A stretch of DNA of 64,000 nucleotides from Trichopria drosophilae (GCA_030407085.1 CM059586.1:17688001-17752000); one strand, 5' to 3'. Numbered from the stretch's first letter, positions 22,233-33,783 are shown. The notes: generated by a model from the sequence alone, not told the origin. A program made the numbers and translations.

Positions 22233-25200
22233 TTAATTCTAACAATTTTTCCTAGCATTTTGAGCACATTCTATCAAATTCCCGCCACAATTGAGGTGTT
22301 AAGTGGAATTTTACTTTTTACAAAAATTTTCCTAAATATGGCTGTTTGAAATTTGTAACATGCACTAATTAGACACTCTTTTGTATTATGATAACTCTGG
22401 TTCTATTCATGAATTATTTCATCCTAAACTCATTTTAAACGTGATGAAATTTTCGAATTAACTACTATGTGTTTCATTATTATTTTATTCTCAATCTCGT
22501 CCTGGCAATATATTGCAAATTGGTAGATAGTTAGTTACCTGGTTATTAGTCCAATGCATTCCATGGACACAATTTTGGAGAATCAGGACATAGGAATTTC
22601 TTCGATAAAAATAGCACATGAAACTGTAAAATTAAAAAATTTTTCTTTGATCGTCAAGATATTTAAGTCGAATTGTTAATACTCACGACCCTCACGATTT
22701 TACTACATCGTATGCAAGGTAATCAGCTGTGTGCAGGCCGCCATATTGAGAGATCGATCTATTCGAGATTCTGGAATCGAGTAGTGGTCGCAAACTTGTC
22801 GGTGATTGTTGGACTCATGTTAAACGGTATATCCACTTGTATACAAATTAGTGGGTATGTCTCAATGTCTTGCGGGTTGGGTAGATTTACACCAGAATTC
22901 GTTATTTTTAGTAGAATTTTTACCCATATTATTCGCCCTCTTAAGTTCCTCTGGTGGCGAAAATGGAACTAAACTAATTGTGTACACATACAGTATGATC
23001 AAAAATATAGTGTGTTGTATATGCGTACCCAGTTATTTTAGTTTCAGTTTTGCCACGCGAAGGACTTAATAGTACGAATATAGAACTGGCTTCTAGTCAG
23101 ATTATAAAAATCTAGGATAATTCTGGACAAATTCCCTTGACCATCGCTACCAGGGTTACTTTTTAAATGAAAAATGATCGGTTTTCTTTAATTCCTTGTT
23201 TTGCCGATAGTATCGTTCGCAGCGGCATTATTAGGATAAATTCAGATGTCCCCAAACAAGATTGACCTTTGTCAAACTGTTTGTTATTAATTTTTGAGGA
23301 TCCGTGAACGATCTACTGGTCAGTTAAGACGTAATACTTGCCCCCCACGATAAGCTCTAATCGTCTTAGCAATTCTGCGGAAAAGAAACTTTTATCTCGT
23401 ATACGAGCGAGACATTCCGCATACGTAACACGAGGTTCTCGTATAGTACTATATACCATATCATTGAAGATATCGCTATAGTACTATACGGCGTGCCCTC
23501 GCATTTTAATCGCCGTCTCTTGTTACATTATCGCCGTCCAATTAGATTAGCAACATATTACATTGGCGTCGTATGACATTGTAGCAATCTAATGCATAAA
23601 CTAAAAACACGAGAGATAAATAAATCCACGTGTCACCTAGGCCATCTTCGTTCGAACCTATAAGAGGTCGAATGTGGGTCGATGCAATGCACTGATATTA
23701 GTTTTTTATTTTATCTATTTATGTGTGCCATGTAATAAATACCGATGATGATAAGAGTGAGGGAGGAGAAAAATAGCTGGGGTTACCAACTAGCTAATCC
23801 GTGTATTAATTAAGAGAGGCGACAAAAGAGTCATTAGCTTGTTTAATTTATTCGTTATTTTCATTATGTTATTTTGTTAGGTGCGTACCATCGTCAGTCG
23901 ATTACAACACTTTTTATCTTTTTATCTTATTATTTTATTAATGTATTAGTTTTTAATTTATGTTAATAATTAACTATATATTTTCTGCGTGCGTTATATG
24001 TCTTATTGTACTATTTTTAATGTGAATTAAGATTATTACATGTTTTGTTAATTTGCATATGGTCGAGCGGACCATTGCATAATAAATGGTATCAATAAAA
24101 AGAGACATAATTAACAGATTTTGTCACATAAACAATGATGTCGTAGAAAATATCAATGATGATGATGTCAGATTGTTATGATTTCAGTTTATGTTATCGG
24201 ATGACAATCACGATGTCGCGTGTTACTGGCGGATAATGATACTGGTGTCAACTGATGACGCCAATGATGTCCAGTTGTGGGATTACACCTCTTTTTCGTT
24301 TATGTACCCTATGAGTAGATATGGAAGTCCACAGCTCTTTTCATGCTTCATTTAGAAACAAGTTTTGGCTGAAAGTACCAGAATGCACTGTTTTAATAAG
24401 TTCTACGCTGAAAATTTATATCAGATATTACTACGTCGACACGGAAACAACTGAAACGATATTTTTTAATACGACGTGCGTGAGATTTGATAATTTGAGC
24501 CCGAAGGTTTCGCCCTACGGCGCGAAAACGAGCTTCGCGCCCGGAGTGCTAAAAAGGTTATTTATTAATATTTCGACTGACATACGGTGAGGGTCGAAGT
24601 TTTGAAAATACTCATTTTCACTTTTTACACATTTAAAGAACCTCCTCCTCCACTCTCCTTCTTTCCAACATATGTTACATAGGGAATCTTCTCATAAGCA
24701 CCACTATTTCTTCGAGTTTCTCGTTATGTTCGTAATATTCTCGTAAGCACTTTTCACTCAAAAAACTACAATACCAACTCGGTTTATATTATAACTAAAA
24801 GCTGTTAGTAAACGAACGAGTATTAAGAAATAACAAACTCGTCACAGGGTCGAAGGTTCTGAGCGAGCGAGGCACCACGCCAACGCTAGTTTTCATTTAA
24901 ATCGGAGCAACCTAATTTTTTGGATGAAAGATGGTCTCCCCAATCACTGTGTGACATTTGAAACCAAAAATGAACTCCTCTCGCGATTTTTGTTTTATAT
25001 GCCGACCAATGGGTTTAACATGTAATGTAAGAATGTGCGTTTTCGCGAAGGAACAATTATCGATAACACATTTTTATCAGTATTGTGTGATTATTTCTTC
25101 GACGAACTTTAAATTATATTCTTCTACTTAATGTTTACAATTATATAACCTAATATTATTTTGTTATTTTTGCATATTAAAATGTATTAAAAAATTGCAA

Positions 25201-25297
25201 GTTTACAATTTATATGGTAGGGCAACTTTGCTTTGTGAGCTTGCATTTCAGAAAGAAAATTTAAAGAAAGTTAGGCAATATTTATTATACAATATTT
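22233..25297. other. Non-coding DNA, no gene recognised
   Basis: 22,673-22,972 is a 99-codon plus-strand frame without known domain. 23,400-23,500 carries a small inverted pair (TATAGTACTATA twice in a TCTCGTAT context). 24,130-24,260 is rich in GATGATGTC words. 24,490-24,560 is a GC-rich patch with GCGCGAAAACGAGCTTCGCGC, a perfect-stem hairpin. I do not assign function to any of them. Confidence 0.35.
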
Positions 25298-25610
25298 ATC
25301 GAGTGGGGGCTCATTTGAAAGGCCTTTTAGAGACGAATACAAACTACTAGTCATAGATGGCGCTGCGATCACTTTTCGAGGAATTATACAACTATAAAAA
25401 TTTGGATTTTCGTCACTTTGTAACAAGTGAAGATTTCGAAAACCGTCAAAACACGTGAAACAAGTTTTTAAAAATAGCTTCGACTATTTTCTAAATCTTT
25501 ATTTGTTCCAACGTGTTAACCCTGAATCAAAATTGTTATAGTTGTATAACTCCTTGAAAATATCATCTCGAAAATACCTTTCAAATCAGCCCCACTAGAC
25601 CCATATTGCT
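25298..25610. repeat. 313-bp foldback element
   Basis: TCGAGTGGGGGCTCATTTGA near 25,298 is mirrored by TCAAATCAGCCCCACTAGA near 25,585-25,603, and GAATTATACAACTATAA (25,379) by TTATAGTTGTATAACTCC (25,538). The arms are about 110-120 bp, one of them interrupted by a stretch with ATAGATGGCGC. Confidence 0.7.
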
Positions 25611-28184
25611 ATTTAAGATTTTCAACCCCTCTCCTGCCCACATACCTCCTTAGAGGTGAAGAAGAGTTGTAATCTCCCTCCTCTCGAAAAGATAGTTTTT
25701 TGAAAAATCGTTTCACGTGTTGCAACCGTTATTTTAAATATCGATGGTTTTCAAAAATTTGACGGTCCGGAACTTTTACCACCATCGTATGTATAAATAG
25801 GCTCTTAAAGAAAAGCGAAAAACTAAAAAAAAAAAACGTTGCGAACAAAAGAAAAGTGGAAAAACTGTTCTTTCCCCGCCCAGACGATTCTGCGGTAAGC
25901 GTTATTGTTATTGGATATCATTTCTAGAATGGGTATGAAAGTTTTTAACCTTTTTGAAATTTCAGAGAATAAAAATAAATACAAAGGAAATCGAAGAAAG
26001 TGAGAGAAAACAAAATAATAATAAATAAATTAATTAAAAAAAGCAGTTTGTGACATGATTCAGTAAGTTGGTACTTTTACCATTTATTTACTCTTGTTAT
26101 TATTTGCTATGAAAAAAAAAATCGATGACATAAATAACGTTTACTAGAAGGGATCCAGAGTTAGTGCCTTTCCCTGAATGTTGGCATTGTTTTTATTTTG
26201 TAAAATATATATAGCTTCTAAATTTTGTTTTTCTACATATTTTGTATTTATTAACTGACCGTCAAGTCAAAGTAAATGGGTATTCAAGTTTATTCCTGAT
26301 TTATTTACAAAGATGTTAAAATCTACGATGAGTATTATTAGAACGAACGGAATTACGTTTTTTCTTAACGTTTTTGGTTCATCTACATTTAATAATCTTC
26401 GAACGAGGTGTCTACCTATAATTGCAATCGAACTCGCTTACAAGTAAGTTCATTTGCTTTTCAATTCGTAATGAAATTTTTTTGTTTCGGAATTCCTCTC
26501 GTTCTCAATAATTTCAGAAATAACCTTAAATTAAATTAATTTTACTCAAATCCCGATTTCGGAATTCCATTATACAGTAGAGTTCCGGTCCTTCAGCTCC
26601 TCATTTTCCATTAAGTCATGGTATATTTACCAAAAGATGGGGAGGGCCGCTTCTCCCACTCCCCTCAGTAGCGTTATGTTCGTGACGTCACACTGTGCTG
26701 CAGCTCACAAGGTGGGGGAAACAGAGAGCGGCGACAAGTAAATATAACGAAACGGGACCGAACGATGTTGTTCGGACGTAATAGCGAGACGCTATTATAC
26801 CGAGACCGTACAGAACTTTTTTTAATTCTTGACAAGCCCTGTGAGTTTGCTATAATTTATTAAGACAATCTGTATGATGTACAAAACCATCCTTGAAATC
26901 CTTAAAATGTCATATGATAAAATCCTTCAAAAAACCAGCTTCAAAGCGTATACAACATAATGTAGGGGACAAATCTAAGATTTTTATTACACACATTTTT
27001 GGTTTTCGCAGTAATTGGCAATTGGGAATTTTGCTTAGTCAACGTACATGATAAGTAAATGCAAATCGAAGCAATTCTTGCCTCTCCGGTGAAACCTCCG
27101 CTCCGTCGGCCGTAGTTCAACAACGGATTCGCAAACGAGCGTTTACACTCGTTAATCGGACCGTGAAACTAAACGCGCGTATAATACTTCGTTCATGTAA
27201 TTGCAAAAAAAAAATATTAATTTTATCACAAATAGACATTGCTAGAAAGGCTCAAGATAACTTAAAAATATTTCTAAATGGTTTTTTTTTATTTTTAAAT
27301 CGAGGGCGGGTGTTATATTTTTGTCACATCTGTATTAATTTCCTTTTTTCTTTCTAGATTTCAGTCGAACTCCCATTAACGAATACGGGCGGGACAATAT
27401 GAGGCATTTAGATTTCCAATAACAAATATTTGAGGAGGATATACCGGCTCCCCACCTCCAACTTTTTCTCTTTCGTGAGAACCTGTATTTTGTAGACGCA
27501 CATGCCCAATATCCTCAAAACGTCTAAAGGGCGCTTGACGTAGTGATACTTACGGAATTTGCTCAAAATTGCAAAAAAAAATCGTCTAACGCCAGAACAT
27601 TTTTTTTTACCATTCTTCGTCACACTTTTCATGTTTTTCACTTATCTTATGCGAGCCCTCGTCATTGTACGCTACGGCAAAAATTATACGATTCAGCGTG
27701 AGAGTCTGAACATTTCTGCCCGATCTTCGTATCGATAGCTTTAAAACTGCCCAATTTTCCAGTCATTTTAGTGAAAAAAACACCAATGTTAAGTCAAAAA
27801 ACATGCCAATTTTGGCCTTTAATGGGGTTCTCATACATATCGTCGGTACTTTCGCGTGGTATTTGGTTGTAGTTGGTGTGGCTCGTCGTTATATTGCGTT
27901 GGATTCGGTCCCACAGAGCAAAAGTTATTCGCGGAGGAAAAAAATGCGGAATAACTTCCTCCCCAAATTCGTCCATTTTCGACTGATTTCTTATCCCCAC
28001 TACGGATCGTGTAGGGCCAACGGGCAAAGCAAAGGTAAAAATCAAATTCCGTTGGATTCGGCGTGAAATTCTGAAGACAAATTCGAGCCAATTGTTCATT
28101 GTTTGTTGGAAACCGAATTGTTTTTTATGATTTCCTATCAGAATAATTGAATTGTTCATTAGAGAGTAACAAAAACAAACGTTT
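25611..28184. other. Non-coding DNA with two CpG-richer patches
   Basis: 26,640-26,810 contains GTGACGTCACACTGTGCTGC and CGGCGACAAG plus ACGATGTTGTTCGGACGT; TGACGTCA is a CREB/ATF-type palindrome. 27,080-27,180 has CCGCTCCGTCGGCCG and ACGAGCGTTTACACTCGT. 27,890-28,060 holds a direct pair of CGTTGGATTCGG words about 155 bp apart. A 133-codon minus-strand frame (27,794-28,195) crosses this and has no known domain. Confidence 0.3.
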
Positions 28185-28188
28185 AGAT

Positions 28189-29342
28189 GGGTCATTCTCC
28201 AGAAAAGTGTAATTTTATGTCCCCAGTTAATATTTTATCCAAATAATGGAATTTATTCTCCAAACATTTTTTTTCTTGCGCCTTATACTTTTATGTAAAC
28301 ATTGCACAAGAGATAATTTGTTCAAATCGCATGATAAAATTTTCACATACTGCTAAAGGTCCGAAATGTAAGCCTCCTGGCTGTCCCCAGGTATAATCAA
28401 CACGTTTTCGATCACTGTCATTCTCTTTCATGTGAATGATTAAATTTGTTTAAAAGTGGTTATGATCTTTTTTACTTATAACAAACAGTGCTGCGTAAAT
28501 TTCACTATAACGTTCCTGACAATTGTTATGGCTTTGTAAAATGAGTCCCCATGTTTTAAAAAATAAATGTAAGTACAGAATACATGCAATTTCCAGTACA
28601 AAAAAAATTAAATGTAGATATAGACGATCGTTCTACAATTTCGATTACTTTTAGTAATATTGTTTGAACTAAGGCCAATACGTTTATTCCTTGTAAGCCT
28701 CCTGTCATATTTGCGACGCTAATTTAGCATGTTAAGAAAGCAAGTAATATCTTAATATATAAAAAAAATATTAAACTCTTACACCTGAAGTGCATTTGAC
28801 GAAATTTATTTTGTTCTTATGTTAACATGGTTACTACGTTGACATGTAAGCCTCCTGGACAATTGTAGTGATTTACGGAAATTCCATTCTTATTAGTGAT
28901 AGAACGGATTTTTATTGAATTTAACATCAATTTTCATAACTACTTTCAGTATTAAACGCGGATCATCAGTAATATGCGATAATGAAAAAATGTTTGTTTA
29001 CATCGCTAAAATAACTAAACATATCAATTTATAATTTTCCATAATAATTTTAACTGTTTTGAGTTTTATAAAATAAATATTATTACGTTACTATTTTTAT
29101 TCTTGCTCTTTATGAGTCACTCATTCTCTAAGAGTGAACATTTCGCCATTTTTATATAAAATTTCCATTAAATAATTAAATTACTTGCATATTTCGCGCG
29201 TATCGATGGCTGCTGCATTATTACTTCGTATTTACATAATTACCAAGCCAATGAATATATTTAAACTTTAAATTTTTATTTTTATAATCTTTTATTTTGT
29301 GGAAAAAAATACGTCGATTTTACACTTTTCGAAGAATGACCC
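28189..29342. mobile_element. 1.15-kb TIR element with AGAT flanks
   Basis: Starts GGGTCATTCTCCAGAAAAGT and ends with the inverse ACTTTTCGAAGAATGACCC, about 24 bp of terminal inverted repeat. AGAT occurs immediately outside both ends (28,185-28,188 and 29,343-29,346), a good four-base target duplication. The interior is AT-rich and non-coding but contains three copies of TGTAAGCCTCCTG. Four-base duplications occur in several superfamilies, and without a transposase I do not assign one. Confidence 0.75.
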
Positions 29343-29455
29343 AGATCATATAAAATTATAATTAAAGAACAATAAAATACTTACATTCCACGTAACAATT
29401 ATCACGTCCGAGCGAAGCAAGGTCGGCAATTCGAATGAGTCTGCAAACACCTATT

Positions 29456-30420
29456 CTCCCTTGTTGCACATGGTATTTTATAAAACGTTAGAGTTTTTTG
29501 CTCTTGAGATATAGAAACCATAGTACATTTTGCTCCCTGGGGAGAGAATGCGCTATTTTGCTCCCGCTATCTAGGGAGCATAATAGCATTTTGCGCTCAT
29601 AATATGGGAAAATGATTTCTGCCATTGTTTTGCACACTACAACTGTTTGTACATAAGGTGCATGAAAACATAGCTATTGCGTTTGTTGTACTAGTCTAAT
29701 GCTCTTTTTAAAACTTTTTTAGTAAAAGTTTGTTATTATAATCAAACTTTCCGGGATCACAAATATAATCTTGGAGGGTACAATAAATTGCTTTTTCTTC
29801 ACACCGGGAGGAAAACAGCAACTTTCCTCCCGCAAGCGGAAGGAAAGATGCCGCTTATCCTCCCGGCCATAAAGAAAAATCGTATACTTCCCTCGGGAAG
29901 TAAAAAAGAATGCCTCAGACTGCCTGTTTCTCACCCTCGGCTTCGCCTCGGGTAAAAAGTACACGCAGTCTGAGACGTTCTTTATTTTACCTCCCTCGTT
30001 GAGTAATGTACTATTTTCCCGACTTCACCGGAATAACCACTTTCCGCGCAAGCAGCGCGGGACGAAAGTAGCCGATTCCGTCGTGGCGTCTCCGCGCATG
30101 CGCACTTCGGTTCCATTAATCCCTAGGGAAGGAAAGTGTGACGTCAGAGGGAGTAATGAGCGTAGAAGTGGGGGCATTCCAGTGAAGTCGGGAAAAAATA
30201 GCGTACGCCTCACGGGAGGAAAGCGAACGACCCTCGTGGAGGGGCTGCCCGAGCGTAGCGAGCCCCCTGCTCTCGAAATCGCGCGTTTTCTTCCCTTGAA
30301 GCGTAATATACTATTTCACACTCAGCCCAAAATGCTATTTTACTCACCCTATCATCAAAATATCACTTTTCCTCCCTAGTACGCTCTCGTATGAGAAAAT
30401 AGTATGTGCAACAAGGGAGG
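29456..30420. repeat. GC-rich composite inverted-repeat island
   Basis: The outer pair CTCCCTTGTTGCACAT (29,456) and ATGTGCAACAAGGGAG (about 30,404-30,419) encloses two more inverted pairs: 29,901-29,924 with 29,963-29,988 (GAATGCCTCAGACTGC against GCAGTCTGAGACGTTC, around a CTCGGCTTCGCCTCGGG loop) and 30,011-30,034 with 30,176-30,201 (TTTTCCCGACTTCACCGG against AGTGAAGTCGGGAAAA). TTTTGCTCCC words recur at 29,527, 29,557 and 30,471. GAGCGTAGCGAG- and GAGCGAAGC-type words are frequent. The 126-codon plus frame at 29,999-30,379 follows from GC content and has no known domain. Confidence 0.7.
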
Positions 30421-30579
30421 ACGGGTTTTAGCATCTCTTCGATCGAGCATCAAACACCTACTTTTGCTCCCTACTTGCACAATATACTAATTTCTTTTAA
30501 TTATAATTATTAACAAAATAGCGACTGCGCGTGCGGTCGTATTAATTTTTCACGTCGTAAGATCTGGAGATCGGAATTT
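30421..30579. other. Short non-coding spacer
   Basis: Links the hairpin island to the palindrome series. Contains the outlying TTTTGCTCCCTACTTGCACA word, which extends the island's outer edge. Confidence 0.4.
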
Positions 30580-30965
30580 TGATCTGAAACTAACCAGGAA
30601 ATAAATATACGTGGGGGTTCTAATGTGCTTAGTCGACAAGGTAGGAATGTTCACTAAAAAGAGTAAATAAAAATGATTCAATACATTTTTCAAAATTTGG
30701 GCTTTTTAAGGGAAATTCAAATTACTATAAACGGTATTCTATAAGATGCTAAAGAAATTAATTGAGAAAGGGCTCAACATTTTCGAACAGTTTTTAATAT
30801 TAGTAACAGAGATTATAGATGTCTTTGGCATCTTATTGGATACCGTCTATCATAATCAGAATTGCCTTTACAGAGCCTAAATTTTGACAATTTTATTAAA
30901 TCTTCTTTAATTTGCGTATTTTAGTGCAACTTCCTACCTTACCGGTGGACCACTTTAGAACCCCC
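30580..30965. repeat. Palindrome 1 of a three-palindrome series
   Basis: GGGGGTTCTAATGTGC and AAGGTAGGAATGTTCACTAA open the left arm. The right arm ends TTAGTGCAACTTCCTACCTT then CACTTTAGAACCCCC. Inner mirrored words include CGGTATTCTATAAGATGC and GGCATCTTATTGGATACCG. The arms are about 180-190 bp. Confidence 0.85.
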
Positions 30966-31028
30966 TTAATATAATTTGTACTTAAGTTTAAAAACCAATT
31001 CAGAAGAAGTTGCAAGGCTTAAGAACTA

Positions 31029-31288
31029 CAGTAGTCCCCACCCTAAGTTATACCATCCAAAGTTATATGCCTATCCTAAGTTATAGATTAGTCTTCTCCA
31101 AAGTTATACCAGTTTCTTTTTCTCCTTCCCCACCACATTGTTTTGCTGAGCCACACTTGCACACAGAAGCACCCATTGCATGGATATAAACAAAGATACG
31201 GGAGTGGGGATAGTGAGGGGCTATAACTTTGGAGAATCGTCCGCCATTTTGAAAGAACCGACAGTATAACTTAGGATGGGGACTACTG
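31029..31288. mobile_element. 260-bp TA-flanked MITE
   Basis: CAGTAGTCCCCACCCTAAGT at the left and ACTTAGGATGGGGACTACTG at the right, with TA at 31,027-31,028 and 31,289-31,290. Further internal AAAGTTATA/CCTAAGTTATA words alternate orientation. TA duplication and the CAGT...ACTG ends fit pogo/Tigger-like Tc1/mariner MITEs. It sits between palindromes 1 and 2. Confidence 0.9.
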
Positions 31289-31304
31289 TATAAAATTATA
31301 TTCA

Positions 31305-31585
31305 TGGCTTAAGGCGGTTCTAAACTACTCCGCTGATAAGGCAGGGATTTTCATTAAAAACCGTAAATTCAAAATTGTTGAACCGATTTTTCAAAAGTTG
31401 GGCTTGTAACGGCAATTCTAGTTACCAGAGACGGTATGCTAGAGAATGCCAAGGAAGTTAATTGAAAACTGACCGATATAGTATTTAGAATTGTTCTTAC
31501 ATAGCCCGCATTTAAAAAATCGATTCAATCATTTATTATGTACGGTTTTTAGTGAAAATGCCTACTTTATCGTTCGAGCACTTTA
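31305..31585. repeat. Palindrome 2 of the series
   Basis: GGCGGTTCTAAACTAC, GATAAGGCAGGGATTTTCA and TTAAAAACCGTAAAT are mirrored by ATGTACGGTTTTTAGTGAAA, ATGCCTACTTTATCG and GAGCACTTTAGGGGG. The same word series builds palindromes 1 and 3. Confidence 0.8.
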
Positions 31586-31935
31586 GGGGGTTCTAAAGTG
31601 ACCACCGGTAAGGTAGGAAATTTCAATAACAAACGTAAATTAAATTTGGGGGAATAACATTTTTAAAATTCTAAGCACTATAAACAATTCCCTAGAAAAT
31701 ACCAAAGATATTAAATGATAATAAATAAAAATGATTTATTTCCCAAAAATTCTCGGTCAGTTTTCATTTAATGTCTTTGGCATTTTCTATGATACCGTCT
31801 ATAGTTTAGATTATGTAGTAATTAAAACTGCCCTTACAGAGTTCGAATTCCAAAAAATCGTTTCAGTCATTTTTTATATACGGTTTTTACTGAAAATTCC
31901 TACCTTATCGGTAAAGCACTTTAGAATCCCCTTAA
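31572..31935. repeat. Palindrome 3 of the series
   Basis: GGGGGTTCTAAAGTGACCAC, GTAAGGTAGGAAATTTCA and AACAAACGTAAATTAA form the left arm. ATACGGTTTTTACTGAAAAT, CCTACCTTATCGGTAAAG and CACTTTAGAATCCCC form the right. Its left end shares the GGGGG of palindrome 2's right end, so 2 and 3 abut or overlap by a few bases. Confidence 0.8.
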
Positions 31936-32265
31936 TATGCAATGCCAGGGCCGTATAAAAGGACTTCGATTTCTTATCTCTCAGTTTCACGATCTTATTC
32001 TACGGATTTTTTACTGGAAAAACAAAACATTGAGTTTTAGATGATTCAAACTGTATTGATCCTTTTAACGAATCTCCACTTGCAAACATGTGTGATATAT
32101 TTTGCACTAGCATTGTTTGATACTTTTTTATTACATGTATAGGTATGAAAAGTTTTCTCCAAACAAATATTTAATACACTTTCGAAGTCTTGATTCAAAC
32201 ATACATTTATTTATTTGTATTTTTTGTTTATACATTATTGCATGAAATTTAAAAAATGACACGTA
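31936..32265. other. AT-rich non-coding DNA
   Basis: No gene or repeat recognised. Confidence 0.45.
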
Positions 32266-32476
32266 CAGTAGGACCTCTCTTATTCTAATTAGTAAAGTTT
32301 TTCAAGATGGCGCCGACCTCTCTTATTCTAATTTCCCCTTACCCCCACTTACTTTACTTGCGAGCTTGTGATTCGTGGACAATTTTTTTCGTTGACTTTT
32401 CGTGTGATAGTGGGAGAAGACTCGTGGGGGAACGATTAGAATAAGAAAGGCAATTAGAATAAGAGAGGTCCTCCTG
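32266..32476. mobile_element. 211-bp TA-flanked MITE
   Basis: CAGTAGGACCTCTCTTATTC and GAATAAGAGAGGTCCTCCTG are inverse termini with TA at 32,264-32,265 and 32,477-32,478. GACCTCTCTTATTCTAATTT is repeated a second time just inside the left end, and its inverse (GATTAGAATAAGAAAGG) just inside the right, a doubled TIR. Pogo-like CAGTAGG ends relate it to the 31,029-31,288 element. Confidence 0.9.
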
Positions 32477-32689
32477 TATGTGTACTTCTTTTTTAAAAAA
32501 GCCCAACATACGAAGCTTCGAAAATCTGCCACCAGATAGCGTGTGCTGAATTCGTTCTTATTTATTCAGTTACATACATACACATTCTCAAAGCAAATTC
32601 TTATGTCAGCTTTCAGGCGAGTGAGTTAAATATAAATTTGTATCTATTCTAACGTTTTGTAGAACTCTAAAATCAAAATGTAAAGAACC

Positions 32690-32900
32690 CGCGTGTCATA
32701 TTTTCACCCGGGTTAAACTTGTTTTCAGCGAGGCTTGCGATTGGTCAGTTTGGGCGCGTCAGCTGGTTGCTACATCTTACTATTCCATCATGGCCGCCGG
32801 AAGCCGGAAACTGTCGGCGCTAGTGTCGAGTGTAGTTGTATGTAGTTTTCGTGAGAGTGTTGGTTCGTTTACCCCAAAAAATTGTTTTTCCTTTAAAATA
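32690..32900. promoter_or_regulatory. Promoter-like CpG-rich segment
   Basis: Contains GCGATTGGTCAG (CCAAT box on the other strand), CCATCATGGCCGCCGGAAGC (overlapping YY1-like ATGGCCGCC and ETS-like CCGGAAG words) and CAGTCGTT-poor CpG sequence in an AT-rich setting. An ATG here opens about 53 codons of no known family. This may be an upstream or alternative RNPS1 promoter, or a promoter for a minus-strand gene. No direct evidence separates these. Confidence 0.35.
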
Positions 32901-33019
32901 AATTCTGTTCACTTCAAGACGATCATCATCGAACAAAACTGGGACTCCTAAAAGAAATTTGAGGTTTGATTACACGATATATGCAAGAAAATGCAACGAC
33001 CTGATCGGCTTCCACTGTG

Positions 33020-33624
33020 GATGCCAGGTGGAGAACATTCGTGCGCATCTGTCTCGCGCACCATGCGCTGATTGGCCGGGGGTACGACCGGTTTCCAATC
33101 GCTGCAGCCTGCCTAAATGTTGAACCGGGCATTTCAAAATGTTTTTTATCGATTTATTACATCGTAGTAACTTTTGGAATGACCGGTTTTTCGTCGCACA
33201 TTACGAAATGTCTGGTTTTTCGTCGCAATATTTTAAAGCATACATTTTTTCATCGTAACTGCCGTATGAAGTATATTTCTTAAAAATTGGTAAATAAAAT
33301 ATACAATTTTCAGTTTATCACTGTAGTTTTTTTAAATGTTTCATTCCATGTCGTTTTATTCTAATTAAAAACTAACATTAGCAGAAATATTCTGTAAATA
33401 TAATTATTTGAATCGTCTTTGACATAAAATATCTTAATATTAAAGTATATAAAGTTCTTTTAAATGTTATGTTTGTTTATAATTATAAAAGAAATGTATT
33501 TTCAAATTATTTATAAGAAAGTTTCAAGAAATAATAAATTTTATTTTTGAATCGAGCGGCACCATCGGCCAATCAGCGCAAAGTGCGCGAAACCATTGCG
33601 CACGAATGTTCTCAACCTGGCATC
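33020..33624. repeat. 58-bp inverted repeat with CCAAT boxes, 490-bp spacer
   Basis: 33,020-33,077 and 33,567-33,624 are reverse complements at 51 of 58 positions by my count (shared GAGAACATTCGTGCGCA, CGCGCAC, TGCGCTGATTGGCC). Each arm ends in a GGCCAATCAG CCAAT box. The right arm lies just upstream of RNPS1 exon 1, so one arm is probably a promoter element and the other its inverted duplicate. The spacer is AT-rich. Confidence 0.8.
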
Positions 33625-33783
33625 ATAGCGCTTCAGTCGCCATTGACGCTATATTTACAGTCACTTCCAGCGTTTTTACCTTCCTAACCTGCATTTCAGG
33701 AGTCCGGCGCCGAAGTTTCCCGGGTTGGAGATCATCTCCTCGGAAAATTGAGTACAAGCTTTGCAGAGCGGGCCAGTAAAAAT
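33567..33783 (+). promoter_or_regulatory. RNPS1: RNPS1 proximal promoter and 5' UTR
   Basis: A CCAAT box GGCCAATCAG at 33,567-33,576 precedes a GC-richer stretch (GGAGTCCGGCGCCGAAG, CCCGGGTTGG) that runs into the first two bases of the start codon and a GTGAGT donor at 33,784. The transcription start is not visible but should lie roughly between 33,640 and 33,720. There is no TATA box at a suitable place, as expected for a housekeeping gene. Confidence 0.55.

Noticed and set aside
27794..28195. 133-codon minus-strand ORF
   Set aside because: Overlapping frames are open on both strands over a GC-richer patch with a direct repeat, and there is no recognisable domain. It also runs to the edge of a TIR element.
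28377..28860. CRISPR-like direct repeats (TGTAAGCCTCCTG)
   Set aside because: Only three short copies with 140-310-bp irregular spacing in a eukaryotic TIR element. No array structure.
29999..30379. 126-codon Arg-rich ORF in the hairpin island
   Set aside because: The frame crosses inverted repeats and both strands are open. Low stop frequency follows from GC content.
32776..32940. ATG in the upstream CpG segment as an alternative RNPS1 start
   Set aside because: The frame of about 53 codons ends in a stop without a convincing donor in phase with exon 2, and the peptide is not RNPS1-like.
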